Assembly (NCBI RefSeq): GCF_002127325.2
Contig: NC_035440.2
Location: 75,084,464 to 75,148,463, forward strand
From: Helianthus annuus
Taxonomy: Eukaryota > Streptophyta > Magnoliopsida > Asterales > Asteraceae
Direction: 5' to 3'
DNA length: 64,000 bases
The notes under the pieces were generated by a model. The model was not told the origin of the DNA. It saw only the letters and a list, made by a program, of their open reading frames with translations, and ran no database searches. Of this stretch, positions 49,060 to 60,115 are shown one piece after another. Positions within the stretch are counted from its first letter, which is position 1. The number at the start of each line of letters is the position of its first letter. Position numbers and translations under genes: made by a program.

Positions 49060-50290
49060 TCTCAAGGAAGGACACATCCCAAAGGATGAGAACCCCAAGG
49101 CCTTTAGAATGAAGGTATCATGATTCACTATTATAAATAATGTTTTGTATCAGAAATCTCTTGCAGGACCATATCTGAGGTGCTTGGAGGATCCCGAAAC
49201 TAAAGAAGTGCTTCAGGATATACACGAAGGGGATTGTGGCATCCATACTGGGGGCAGATCACTATTATCGAAGGTATTAAGAACGGGATACTATTGGCCA
49301 ACGATGAGGAAAGATGCTGCGGAATATGCTCGAAGTTGTGATGCATGTCAAAGGCACAGTAATATACTACATCAACCTGCTGAACCACTATATCCTATTG
49401 CTTCCCCTTGGCCATTCATGAAATGGGGAATAGACATGGTGGGAAAATTGCCAAAAGCTCCAGGAGGAAAAGTCTTTATGCTGGCAATGACTGATTATTT
49501 CTCTAAATGGGTTGAAGCTGAAGCATTTGTTCAAGTCAGAGACCAAGAAGTAGTATCCTTCATAAAAAGGAATATCCTGACTAGGTTTGGGGTACCAGCT
49601 AAGACAATTTGTGACAATGGTTCTCAGTTTATAAGTAAGAGGACTACTGACTTCTACAAGAGTTGGGGATCTAAAATGATTACATCCACCCCAGTACATC
49701 CTCAAGCAAATGGACAAGCAGAATCCTCGAACATGATAATGGTCAATAATTTGAAGAAAAGACTTGGAGCTAAGAAAGGAAGATGTGCAGAAGAGTTACC
49801 CTTTGTTTTATGGGCTGACAGAACGTCAGTAAAAAGTGCAACCGGGCAAACCCCGTTTTCCTTAATATTTGGAGCGGAGGCAGTAATCCCGACAGAAATT
49901 GTGATACCTATAGCAAGATCCAGTCTCAAGGATCCTGAGAAGAATCCTAAAGCCCTATGTCAGGAATTGGATACTGTGGATGAAATAAGAGATGCGGCAA
50001 AGCTAAGGATGACAGCATATCAAACAGAGGATATCCAGAGCATATAACAAGAATATAAGGACCAGAAGGTTTCAAGTTGGAGATTGGGTATTAAGAAAGG
50101 CTTTTCAGAACACTACCAATCCTGTTGATGGAAAATTAGCTCCGAAGTGGGAAGGACCCTATGAGATTGAATCGGAATCTAGGAAAGGAGCATACCGGCT
50201 TAAGAATATGGAAGGGATATGCTACCAAGATCCTAGAATGCTATACACCTAAAGCTCTATTTCAAGTGAGTTTAGAATTTAATTTCTAAC
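49060..50290 (+). pseudogene. Integrase of Tat element T
   Basis: Zinc site: HEGDCGIHTGGRSLLSKV and CDACQRHS. D-D-E core: [37 protein letters not shown], then FGAEAVIPTEI. The frame is open 49145-50047, then stops (TAA). The C-terminal SH3-like region continues in other frames (RVGDWVLRK-like, LAPKWEGPYEI). Catalytic residues kept, but the gene is interrupted. Confidence 0.85.
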
Positions 50291-51388
50291 TCAGGATGGT
50301 ATGAATTCTATCTCTTTTAATATATTTGATATTGTTTATTCTCTTGAACCCAATACTGACTTAAGCATTAGAGGGGTGTTAGCCAGACTAGCACCCACCT
50401 TAGTTTACAGTTGTTTTGCAGAATATGCTTCGGGATATAGCTCCAGGATATACACCCCGGATAATTCGAAATATTAGAGGATTGGCCCCCTCTCTCACGT
50501 TTAAGGGATCTTGATTCCTTCACAGGTTTAAAGGTATTCACCTTTCTCTCGAATTGGGTTTAAACACCCCACCTGGAGCGCAAGCTATCCGGGAATAGTT
50601 CAAGATAGCGGGACCAGTCCATGTAAAAGTGACTGAAAATTTCGTTATTGTTGGCTATATCCTGGATCCTAAAGGTATATGAGGATTGATCACCCTCTCT
50701 CACGAAAGGGTATTTTTATGCTCTCTAAGGTTTAAAGGTTTTCACCTTTCTAAGTCTTGGAGTTTAAACACTCCCGCCTGTAGCGCCTGAAAAGTTGGGA
50801 TTTTCCCCAGAATACCTATGGGTTTATCCCCAGAACACTAAGGATTTATCTCTGGGATATTTTAGGGTATATCCCCTGCAATACAAAAATTATACAAACG
50901 GTTGCAATTGATGTCCAGAAAATTTCTAAGTATTTAAAGACATAATGCACAGGGGACATTCATACAGGCAATGGTGCAAAGCTCAAAGGATCAAGCTTGG
51001 ACCTAGTACACTTAGTGTCCCAGACTGGGGACATCTTCGTTGGAAAGATTGCAAAAGGATTGAAGTTTGAGAATAGGGTTGTACTCTGCCTCTGGTATGA
51101 TCTTTCCTTTAAAACCTTATCTAAATCGTCTAAATTTTTGAAACTATGTTTAACAAAAGCTTGATTATAACATCTTGATTAGGATATGTTTTCAAGATAT
51201 ATTCTCAAAATATATTTTTAGTATATAATTCAGGATATTTGGTTGGAATGTTTGGGACATGATACTTGGATTAAAAAATAAAACTATATTCGAGTCAGAT
51301 AACTGTTATCAAAACAAGCTTTATAAAAATAAAAATGAACAACAATAAATAAGGCCAAAAGAAGGTTATATTATTAACATAGCAAAAG
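50291..51388 (+). repeat. 3' non-coding region of T with a diverged direct repeat
   Basis: Two copies of a unit of about 115-125 bp (about 50467-50580 and 50670-50790) share CCCTCTCTCACG, AGGTTTAAAGGT, TTCACCTTTCT and GTTTAAACAC. Short CCCCAGAATA-type repeats follow near 50800-50880. No coding signal on the plus strand. Confidence 0.6.
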
Positions 51389-51591
51389 TTGTGCTTTTGG
51401 TTTCATCTCAAACTGAGATCCATCCACCAAAAGCACAATTAGTTTCTAACCATATTTACTTAACAGTTGAAGGTTTCATCTCAAACCGAGACCCATCCAC
51501 CTCCAACTGTTGTATTGTTCAAAACAAACCATACTAACTGATGACCAAGGGCTTCGTCCTGAAACTCAGGATCCCTCTACCTTTGGCCATC
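51389..51591. repeat. Three two-level hairpin units in the T 3' region
   Basis: Units 51389-51438, 51462-51511 and 51540-51591. Layout: 12-base arm, 4 bases (TTTC or CTTC), 6-7 base inner arm, AAC, inner arm, 7 bases (CCATCCA-like), 12-base arm. Outer arms differ completely between units: TTGTGCTTTTGG/CCAAAAGCACAA (12 of 12), AACAGTTGAAGG/CCTCCAACTGTT (11 of 12), GATGACCAAGGG/CCTTTGGCCATC (10 of 12). Inner stems: ATCTCA/TGAGAT, ATCTCA/CGAGAC, GTCCTGA/TCAGGAT. A weaker fourth copy may lie at about 51673-51718. Overall the minus strand fits slightly better by wobble pairing, which would place it in the 3' part of the antisense transcript. Confidence 0.75.
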
Positions 51592-51725
51592 ATATTGTTT
51601 TAGTGGAGGAAAGTAAAGTGTTTAAAGGACAGGAAACGAAATTGTTCAAACAACTACAACCATCAAATTTAAAAAATGGGCTCCGGCCTCGGCATCAACA
51701 TCCATCATCGCCCATTTTGCTTCTT

Positions 51726-53503
51726 TCAAGGGGCAGCACCCTCTTCCACCATGGCTTCATCAGCGCCAGCATCCTTCCAAGCATCGCCACCAGCATCCTT
51801 TGTAGCATCAACATCACCCATCTTCTCAACCACCTTAGCAGGCTCCTCCGCAACAGACTTCACGGGAGTCGCCACAGGGTTACCACCAAGATCTTTCAAC
51901 TTCACCTCCCAAGCCTCAACGCTCCATGAAGGGCATTTGAAGCCCAGGGCCTTAGCCTCATAGGCCATTTTCAATCCAGCCTGGAGGAGGGAAATGACGA
52001 CTGAGTTCTTCAGGCCTTCCCGATACAAAGCCATATCCTACTCGTGTTGAACCTAGGCAGCACCGGACTTGGCTTGGGCCTCGTGTGTGATCTTCTTGAT
52101 GGCAGACTAGTGCTCTTGGGTCATTGCCTTGTGCTTGGCTTCGTATTGCTCTGATTTGGCGGTGGCAATAGCTGCTTGGTCCGCAATGGTGGCTTCAGCC
52201 TTTTTCAGCTTGCTCTCTAGCATCGTGTTTAAGCCACATGCATCTTCATAGAGGAACACTAGGCGTTCCAGACCCTGCGATCAAAGGGACAGATATCAAT
52301 ATATAGATATGCATATTGAGTATGTGTGTGCAGGATATAGGATAAGAATACTAACCTGGTTAAGGAAGCCGGTCATGAATTTGCTAGACTCGGTAAACCC
52401 GTGATTCTCAAAGGGAAACACGTCGGATGAGGCTAGGGAATCTTCTTCCTTCCTTTAACGAGAGTTGGAGGCTCGAGACTTGGATGTTGTGGGAGCTTTG
52501 GGTGCAGTAGTGGTTTTTGAACCAGTGAGCTTTGACGTGACCGCTGGCTTGGGATTGGTTTCTTTCTTAATAGGCATAAGGCCAGAGTAACTGTCCAATT
52601 CGTCAAGCTGGAAGCCTTCAAGATTGATAACCGATACTAAAAAAAAGGAAGAAGTTCTAAATCTTTTCTACTCTTTCATTATATTAAACTAATCAATCAT
52701 TTGCAGAATAACCCTTACCAGACATTTCTGAACTTGATTTTTGACTCGAACTTATGAGAGACAGGGAGAAGGTCCTTTCACTATCTGGAAGTCGATAAAT
52801 CTCTTTGATCCTGAGCTCCGATTCTGCACTTGGAGGGGCTAGATCCTTGAAATTTGCTGCACAAGAAATGAAGATGTCAGTTAAGGATATAGTTTTAAGA
52901 TATATTTGGGGATATTCCTAAAACCCTAAATCCTACCTGAAGTCAACCATTCAACTGGCAGGTCAAAACCCTTGACGATAGAATCCCTTTTTACGAAAAA
53001 GAACTTTCTCTGCCACTGATCTTCGTTCTTAGTGGCCTTGAGGATTAAGGGGTTCTTAGAAGTGGAAAAGAGGAGAAAGCGGCTATTACCATGGGACCTC
53101 AGTCGATATGCTATAGGAAGATCTTCGACACAAAGGTCAGGGACATGACGAGATTTAATTTGGTCTAACACCATTAAAACTCGCCAAACCAATGGCATGG
53201 TCTGAGCATAACTGAGGCCGGTGAGTTTGAAAAGGGGGGAAATGAAGGCTGGAAAGGGATACCGGAGTCCCAGGGAGAAAGGATAGGCTAAGAAACACAC
53301 CCACTCGTTTGATACTGCATCTGATCCGACCTCCCGGTCGAAGGGACGAATGATCACCCCGGCAGGAAAGGCACCGAAATCTTTTAAGGCGGCAATGTCG
53401 GCGTTATTAAAATAGCAAATCTCCTTTTCGGGTTCTCAAAGAAGATTTTGACTTTCGAGGGTTGGGGTTGGCTCGTTTGTGCGTGATCTTGTCGTGAGGC
53501 CAT
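51726..53503 (-). pseudogene. Spliced antisense ORF of Tat element T (gypsy-type transposon accessory), degenerate
   Basis: On the minus strand, MASRQDHAQTSQP starts at 53503. A conserved block (SLGLRYPFPAFISPLFKLTG, QTMPLVWRVLMVL) resembles the plant 'putative gypsy-type transposon' family encoded antisense in Tat elements. Four exons can be drawn with GT-AG borders: 53503-52937, 52856-52719, 52636-52356, 52274-51726. The last has a Lys/Glu-rich coiled-coil-like part (ESKLKKAEATIADQ) and an Ala/Asp/Glu-rich end. A frameshift near 53390, a TAA in exon 3 and stops in exon 4 disable it. The function of these antisense proteins is not known. Splicing is inference from the borders. Confidence 0.68.
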
Positions 53504-53780
53504 GGAAGATTTCAACTAAGAAATGTGAGATTTAAACGAAGAAAACAGAGAAGAGAAAGAAGAAGAATACCTGAAAAATTGCTTGAAGTGTGATGATCAT
53601 AATGCAGAATAGTCCGGCTAAATATAAGCTGGATGTAGGGGGTATTGAGTAAATATCGCATGGGGAGTTGTAGCGTGTCACTTCAACTGTCGTTTCAACT
53701 TAATAACCTTGATTCACGAGATAAGCTTTAAAATATATCCGTTGGAATTGGTATACCAACAGATATATTTTGGGTACAAT
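53504..53780. other. Region between the antisense ORF start and the T 3' LTR
   Basis: Holds the putative promoter and leader of the antisense ORF. No strong polypurine tract is evident just before 53781 (only TTTTGGGTACAAT). Confidence 0.45.
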
Positions 53781-54177
53781 TGTTATGGGTGGTTTTCTGC
53801 TTATATATCCTGAATAATATTCTGACTATGTTTCTTTTGTTATGATCAAGATACGGGATCAGGATATTGGTAACATCCTGATACAGTATCCTGGTAGTGA
53901 CTAATTAATTCACGTGTAGATTAATGGTGCAAGTCTATAACGTTCAAGTGGACTTCTTCTCCCAAAGACTCGGGCAAATCTGTTGGATTATGAACGTTGA
54001 AGCCGGAAGACGTGGACTACAACGTTCACAAAGGGAATATTCGTTATATCCCGGATTTGTAGGCTAGTTAGTTAGTTTTGTTTTACTATAAATAGGATTG
54101 ATCGGATTAGATAAGGATACACAATCTCTCGTACACTCTTGCTCTCTAGCTACAATCACTCACAAACACTCACACTT
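53781..54177 (+). repeat. 3' LTR of element T, truncated
   Basis: Matches the first about 395 bp of the 5' LTR from TGTTATGGGTGG to CACTCACACTT, then jumps straight into element B. About 330 bp of LTR and roughly 20 bp of B's RNase H coding sequence are missing, so no target duplicate is present. Confidence 0.85.
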
Positions 54178-55034
54178 AAGAATTCTAAAAGCTTCTTCTT
54201 GTTTTGGTCCCCTTTCAATCTTAACTGATTTGCAGGTCAGTTTGGTTAATGGAATGGTTATTCTAGAAAAATCTCGGATGACCCGTCTATAATATCCTGC
54301 CAGTCCAAGAAAACTTCTCACCTCCGTTGGTGATTCAGGGACTTTCCATTTAGTAATCGCCTTGATTTTTGTGGGATCCGCATGAATTCCTTCATGATTA
54401 ACTAGATGTCCAAGAAATTGTACTTCTTGTAACCAAAATTAACATTTTGAGAATTTAACATAAAGCTTCTCTTTTCTCAGCAATGTAAGGAGTGCATGCA
54501 GATGCGCTGCATGTTCCTCTTTACTCTTAGAGTAAATTAGAATATCATCTATAAAGACAATTATGAATTTATCCAGATATGGTTTACATATTCTGTTCAT
54601 CATGTCCATAAATGCGGCTGGGGCATTGGTTAAACCAAATGGCATGACTGTAAATTCATAATGACCATACCTTGTTCTGAAAGTAGTTTTAGGAATGTCC
54701 TCTTCCTGCACTTTTAGTTGATGATATCCTGAGCGTAAATCGATCTTTGAAAAGAAATCGAGCTCCTTGAAGTTGATCAAACAGATCATCAATTCTCGGT
54801 AATTGTGACCTTGTTCAATTCTCGGTAATCAATGCACATACGCATTGATCCATCCTTTTTCTTGACAAACAAGATTGGCGCTCCCCATGGCGATGAACAA
54901 GGCTGTATGAAACCTTTATCCAGAAGTTCGTCCAATTGTTTCTTTAGTTCTTTCATCTCTGCTGGTGCTAAACGGTAAGGTGCCTTGGCAATCGGTCCGG
55001 TCTCTGGTAGTAGGTGAATTCTGAATCAACCTCT
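54178..55034 (-). pseudogene. Reverse transcriptase of element B
   Basis: From 55030 downwards: [16 protein letters not shown], [20 protein letters not shown], a small local duplication near 54790-54825 that breaks the frame, [40 protein letters not shown], catalytic [15 protein letters not shown], then stops near 54438. The connection ([14 protein letters not shown]) ends at the T insertion. RNase H continues at 31637. Confidence 0.83.
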
Positions 55035-55530
55035 CTATCTGGTGGTAGTCCAGGTAATTCTTCTGGAAAAAACATCTGAGAATTGAGATACTACGGGAAT
55101 ATCTTTCAATTCCTTTCCTTTAGTGTTAATGATGATGGAAATAATATACACTAGAGATCCTTTCCTTGCATAACTTGCTGTTTTCATCACAAAGATGAAT
55201 TTTGTGGATCTAGTTGGCTTGTCTCCTTTAATTGTGATCTTTTCACCCTTTGGTGAATTTACTTGTATTGACTTTTGATCACATAGAATACTGGCTCGAT
55301 TGGCTACTAACCAATCCATTCCTAATACGATATCAAATCCAGCCAGATTCATTGGATAAAGGTTAGCAATAAAATTATGGTTTAAAATTTTTATTCTTGC
55401 TCCCTGCTAGATTTCAGTGATCTTAATGGATTCTCCATTTGCCGTTTCTACCAGACATTCTTGTTGAAGTTTAGTTAATGGTTGATTGAGAAGTTTGCAA
55501 AATGAAGTATTAATAAAACTTTGGTTCGCA
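55035..55530 (-). pseudogene. Protease of element B, active site lost
   Basis: The motif reads VLIGSCANQSFIN where V-L-(F/I)-D-(S/T)-G-A is expected, so the catalytic Asp is Gly and the following Gly is Cys. FDIVLGMDWLVANRASILC follows. Stop at 55406-55408 and a shift near 55040. Confidence 0.82.
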
Positions 55531-56717
55531 CAAGATCCAATTAATACTTTGGCAAAAATATCATTAACTAAAAACGTACCTGCAATCACATCCGGAATCA
55601 TCTTGGCTTCTTCAGCTGTCAAAACAAATGCTCTAGCATTCTTAGTAGTTTTGCTATTTATGGCTGGAGCTAGTTTCGGACAGTTCGGTCTGATATGCCC
55701 CGTCTCTCCACAGTTGAAGCATAGCTTATTCCTGGGTTTTTTCCTGCAGTCTTCTTCCTTGTGTCCCGATATTTTGTAGAAGTTGCAGTATATGGAACAT
55801 CTTCCTGAGTGCTTCTTCTTGCAGTACTTACAGTAAGGTGCAGAAGTAGAATCTGTACCTTTTCCACGGTTGGAATTACCGTAGTGAAATTCCTGGGTAA
55901 GTTTTTGAGCTAGGTTCTTTCTCTGGTTTTCTTCTTGCGTACGTACTAATTCATCAGTCAAGGTATTGGCTAGTTCTACGGCTTCTTCTATGGTTTGTGG
56001 TCTAGCTGCCTTGACTACATATTTGATCTCACTAATTAATCCCCAGATGTAACGGGAGATTAACATTGGTTCTAGTGAGGCTAGGGTTAGCACTATTCTA
56101 GCATATTCAAAGAATACGGTAGTGTAACCCTTGCACTCTACTCCAGTCATTCTAAGGTTTAAAAATTTATTAGCAGTTTGTTCTTTTTCATTAGGAGGAC
56201 ATAATTTTCTTTCAACCATTTCCTTAAAGTTGATCCATTCCATATTATAAACTCTGTCACTTCCCCTAGACTGGAGAATAGTATTCCACCATTCTAAGGC
56301 TGCATTCTTAAAAAGATTAGAGGCAAACATAATCTTATCTTCCTCTGCACATTTGCTTATTTTTAAGACTGCTTCTGTCTTTTCTATCCAACGCAGAGCT
56401 GCAATAGCTCCTTCATTGCTAGAGAATTCTATTGGTTTGCAAGACCAGAATTATTTGTAAGAACAACCATATGACATGGTTCTTCTTCTTTTTGGAATAG
56501 GCAATTGGAGTAGCGGTCCATTATTCACACTATGACTGGGTTCAGTAGGTGGTCGTTTACTTCCACTATTAGTTTTATTATTTTCTGCTTCTTTAACAGT
56601 CTTGATGATATATGGCATAGCGTCTATAATTCCTTGTGCGACTATATGTTGGATGACACTGTTATCTATTCGGTTCCCATTATTATCATTTTTTCTGGTT
56701 TTCCTGATATGCTTCAT
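55531..56717 (-). pseudogene. Gag of element B
   Basis: MKHIRKTRKNDNN at 56717 starts a basic N-terminal part ending MSYGCSYK at TAA near 56451, the point where element A carries its intron. The capsid part (56330-55800) has ALEWWNTILQSRG and LISRYIWGLISEIKYVV. Two knuckles: CNFYKISGHKEEDC and CFNCGETGHIRPNC. Would assemble particles. At least one stop. Confidence 0.83.
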
Positions 56718-56832
56718 TGTCCATCTGAATTATAAACATTTATCTGGTATTAATATCACAGGATAAGATTTAATGTAAACAATCACACAAACAAATTGAT
56801 CAAAATCGTTGAGCGTTGCGACATTTTTTTTC

Positions 56833-56868
<36 letters not shown>

Positions 56869-57049
56869 CTATTATATTCTACAACGGAAATTGAAACACA
56901 CTACTAGTTATCTATTTTAGTTGATTTGATTTTTTTTCAACTACACACATATATATTTATATTTTATTATTATAATTATCACTAGGGGTTGTTCCAGAAA
57001 TGCATCTCTCGCTCGTCTTATTTCCACACGAGCTTTTCTCCTATCTGTT
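56718..57049 (-). other. Spacer between upstream ORF and gag in element B, with a TA microsatellite
   Basis: AT-rich, with a (TA)n tract interrupted by TG at 56832-56873. In the same place element A has its 7888-8261 spacer. Confidence 0.55.
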
Positions 57050-57145
57050 TTATCCTCTCTCTCCTTCCTCTACTAACTCTTCACCAAATGTGCGGAGTTC
57101 CTGCACATTCTCCTCACTCATGGACGGCAATGGTGCGGGTACTGG

Positions 57146-57150
57146 GTCAG
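57146..57150. repeat. Left target-site duplicate GTCAG of solo LTR F
   Basis: GTCAG here and at 59743-59747, exactly flanking the LTR. Confidence 0.92.
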
Positions 57151-59742
57151 TGTAACAACCCGCGTTTCTAAAGTCAACGTACAAGTCAAAGGAAGAAAAG
57201 ATTGCTAATTGCGATCTGTCACTCCATGCTTAACTAGTAACTGTACGTTTTGACTTGTAATCGAATTCTTTTATTTATTTACTTTAGTTGGATTATGTGG
57301 AGTATCTATAATAATCGAGGTTTAATCGATGTTAATCGCTAATTTATTTATCGCTTTATCGCTAATCGCATCGCAATCACATTCGCGACTTGAATTATAG
57401 GTTCTGAATATTGTTTTACGTGTGTGTGCTATTTATGTGTTACTTGTGCATGTTTACTTTATGTTTGTGGTGATTAATCAAAAACACAATCGCAACTCTG
57501 TCGCAATCTAATCGCAAATGCTAAACGCCAGTTATTTATGATGATTGTATGTTAGATATAGTATTTGTGTGACTATTAATTAATCTATCGCATCGCTTAA
57601 TCGACACCCGCTCGAATGCACCGCAACGCTCAAAACGCAAAACGAAACATCGAAACCTAACTCGCCGGACCACTTCGATCGAATGACCATTCAATCGAAT
57701 GGTCATCCGTACGGATGACCATCCAATCGGATGACCATCCGATCGGAGTGACATCCGATCCGACACTTGTGCACTTTCCTCTTTTGGCAACCTATAAATA
57801 CCGCTATCACATCACCAACAGTGATGTGACAGCTCCCACTTCGACCAGAACGCTCAAGCCCACTTTTCTCTCGATTTCTCGCGATTCTTGTAAGTTTTCA
57901 ACTCAAATCTTATACATCTATCATCTACACTCACTTCTTCATCATTTTCACCTTTGAATCTTCACTTTTAACCGTGAAATCAGCGGATTTGAGGTGTTTT
58001 AGGATGATGTCATCATGGAGTTCTTATGAACTTCAAGTTTTGGCCTCATTCCACCAAGAACAACTCAGATCTAAGTGATTTCCACATGATTTAGCACTAT
58101 TTTCACCTAGATCTAAACATTTTCATGGATAAAAGGATTGAAAGATGGTTTTATAACTTTCTTTCAACTCTTTTACACACAACGCACTCAAAACCAATAG
58201 AATCGGAGCTCGTTCAGCCCCTCCACTCATTTCCTAGTGAAGTGTTGATCTGAGATCTGATTCCTATCAACGAGATAACCGATTCACGGGTTGAACATGA
58301 ACAACCGGCACGAACAGTAAACTGATCGGACTGGGGTGATTCCCACTTCGGTCGAATGACTTGGACTTGACGAGGTTCTGTTGTTTAACACGTTGTCATA
58401 CTGTCTCGATCAAACCGCGAAACTTTCAAAACTTAACGAATTTACAAGTTCGCAAAACGACCAGATTATGGGACGGATTGCCATCCGATCGGATTGCCAT
58501 CCGAACGCACAACAATTCGATCAGATTGCACTTGGACTTCAACACTTAACATTTTCATAATTTTCAAAGATCATCAATTCCTGACGGATTGTCATCCGAT
58601 CGGATTGACATCCGATTGAATGACCATCCTGCTGTGAACTTGTTCTCAACTGAAATGTCTCGCCAATCAGATCGCTATCCGATTGAACGACCGTTCGATC
58701 GAACGACCTGAAGGGTAGAGATACTTCTTTGTTTTCAAAATGCTACAACGAAACTTCAAAGCCATCATACACAAACACATCCATCCCAAACGAATGTCAA
58801 TCCGACCGATTGGCCATCCGATCGGATGACCATCCGAACGGATTGACATCCGTTCGAATGACCATCCATTCGGATTGTCATCTGATCGAATGATCCTTCG
58901 TCACTTCCTCCCTTGATATCGTCTTGCGCACCATTCATCACTTATGCTATCGTTAACTGTTCAGGCTAATCCCTCAGCGCTCCCTTCAATCCAAGAGAGT
59001 GTTTATTTACTTAAACGCTATCTGTGAGTATACTCGAACCCTTTTTGCTTTACGCACTTTTGGGTGTTACATACGTTACTTATTCAAATCACAATCGACA
59101 CACAAAGCAAACACTTTTATACGCTGACCGTTATTGTATGTATACGTGTTACTCGATGAATGCTTGTATGTTATGTTTACACAGTGATTGTTGCCTGACA
59201 CCTTAGCAACGATAGTACTATAGTTTGGACTCAGCACATGTCGTGGACAGGGGTTGTTAAGGGCTTTACTTCACGTATCCCAGTGGGGATATGTGTTGCG
59301 CATTCTACAACTCGCAGTCACGTCTGTGCATATTTCATTATCGATAACCTACTAGCTTTCACTTTGCTACATGTTACATGTTGGTTATGTGTAAACGATT
59401 TCAAATACTGTTATACTATTAAACTTGTATGCTCACCTTTACACTATGTGTATTGACCTCTATTTTAACGTATGTGACAGGTTCTTAGGATGCTTGCTTG
59501 TTATTTGTTGGAATCAAGCTAGGATGGAGTCTAGAAACAAATCTAATAAAATCTGATTTGTCGGAACATTTGATCTGTCTTTGAGAAAATAATGTTTGTA
59601 ATAACTGCTTTTATTTGATATATTATGGTATGGGACATAATGTTAAATAACAGGTAATTTTAGTTATTATGGATTTCTCCTGGACAATCTGTTTCGCTCA
59701 GTGCCTCACCCCGATGTTTCCGCCAACGGTTGGGGTGTGACA
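57151..59742 (+). repeat. Solo LTR F (2,592 bp)
   Basis: TGTAACAACCCGCG to GGTTGGGGTGTGACA, flanked by perfect 5-bp duplicates, with no internal region: the product of recombination between two LTRs. TATA box CTATAAATA at 57792-57800. Many palindromic ATCCGATCGGAT-type motifs at 57675-57760 and 58470-58890. Termini resemble those of C, D and E. Confidence 0.92.
57675..57760. promoter_or_regulatory. Dense palindrome cluster upstream of the F TATA box
   Basis: A perfect 24-bp palindrome is centred at 57710/57711 (57699-57722, arm ATGGTCATCCGT), surrounded by related GGATGACCATCC and CATCCGATCGGA motifs. It ends about 70 bp before the TATA box. More copies occur downstream in the LTR. Confidence 0.7.
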
Positions 59743-60115
59743 GTCAGGGTACTGAGGTATCGGTTCTCCATATGGGTATGGGTCGCCTAACACACTCTGA
59801 AAATACGGGTCGTTATTCCAAAATGGATCTGCGGGATTAAGATTGGTATACTGTGCTATGGGATCTGGCATCAGTTCTCCTTGTGGATAAAGTTCCTGAT
59901 ATTCCCTATGGTCATTTTCCCATGGATCATATGCTAAAGGATTTGGTGCTGGGATTCTAGGTATTTCGTTCGGGTCAAATGCTGGTATGGGTAATTGGTT
60001 TCCTTGGGTAAGATCTATCTCCATTGGTTGGGTTGGGAATAGTGGCAGTGGTTGTGGTGCAATTATTTGGTCTAGGTTTGGATCTGCTGCAGTGGTGGCT
60101 AGTATATGAAAGTTT

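Larger units (their letters stand above)
31638..54177 (+). mobile_element. Element T: Ty3/gypsy Tat-lineage element inserted in B, interrupted by D
   Basis: 5' LTR 31638-32341 plus 44750-44775, PBS TGGCGCCCACCG, gag, protease, RT, RNase H, a second archaeal-type RNase H, integrase, a long 3' region with an antisense spliced ORF, and a truncated 3' LTR (53781-54177). The double RNase H and antisense ORF are known hallmarks of the Tat lineage (Grande/Retand-like). By-eye LTR divergence is about 12 substitutions in about 395 bp plus a roughly 10-bp indel. Catalytic residues are lost in protease and RT, so it is dead. Confidence 0.87.
28465..60115 (-). mobile_element. Element B: Ty3/gypsy element split by T, F and E insertions
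   Basis: Its pieces are 28465-31637, 54178-57150 and 59743-60115, all on the minus strand. RNase H is broken at 31637 and continues at 54178 upstream of the same domain, so element T was inserted there. Solo LTR F interrupts the upstream ORF. The E LTR cuts its far end at 60116. The 5' LTR of B is not seen. B itself lies in the protease region of element C. Confidence 0.82.
57050..60115 (-). pseudogene. Acidic, proline-rich upstream ORF of element B, split by solo LTR F
   Basis: 59743-60115 encodes an Asp/Pro/Asn-rich protein (ATG at 60024, MEIDLTQGNQLPIPAFDPNE, with open frame upstream to the E LTR). When one TSD copy and LTR F are ignored, the frame continues without a break into 57150-57050 (VPAPLPSMSEENVQELRTFG) and stops at TAA 57052-57050. 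It is the counterpart of the 6299-7887 ORF of element A in composition and position, though not alignable by eye. Function unknown. Confidence 0.6.
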
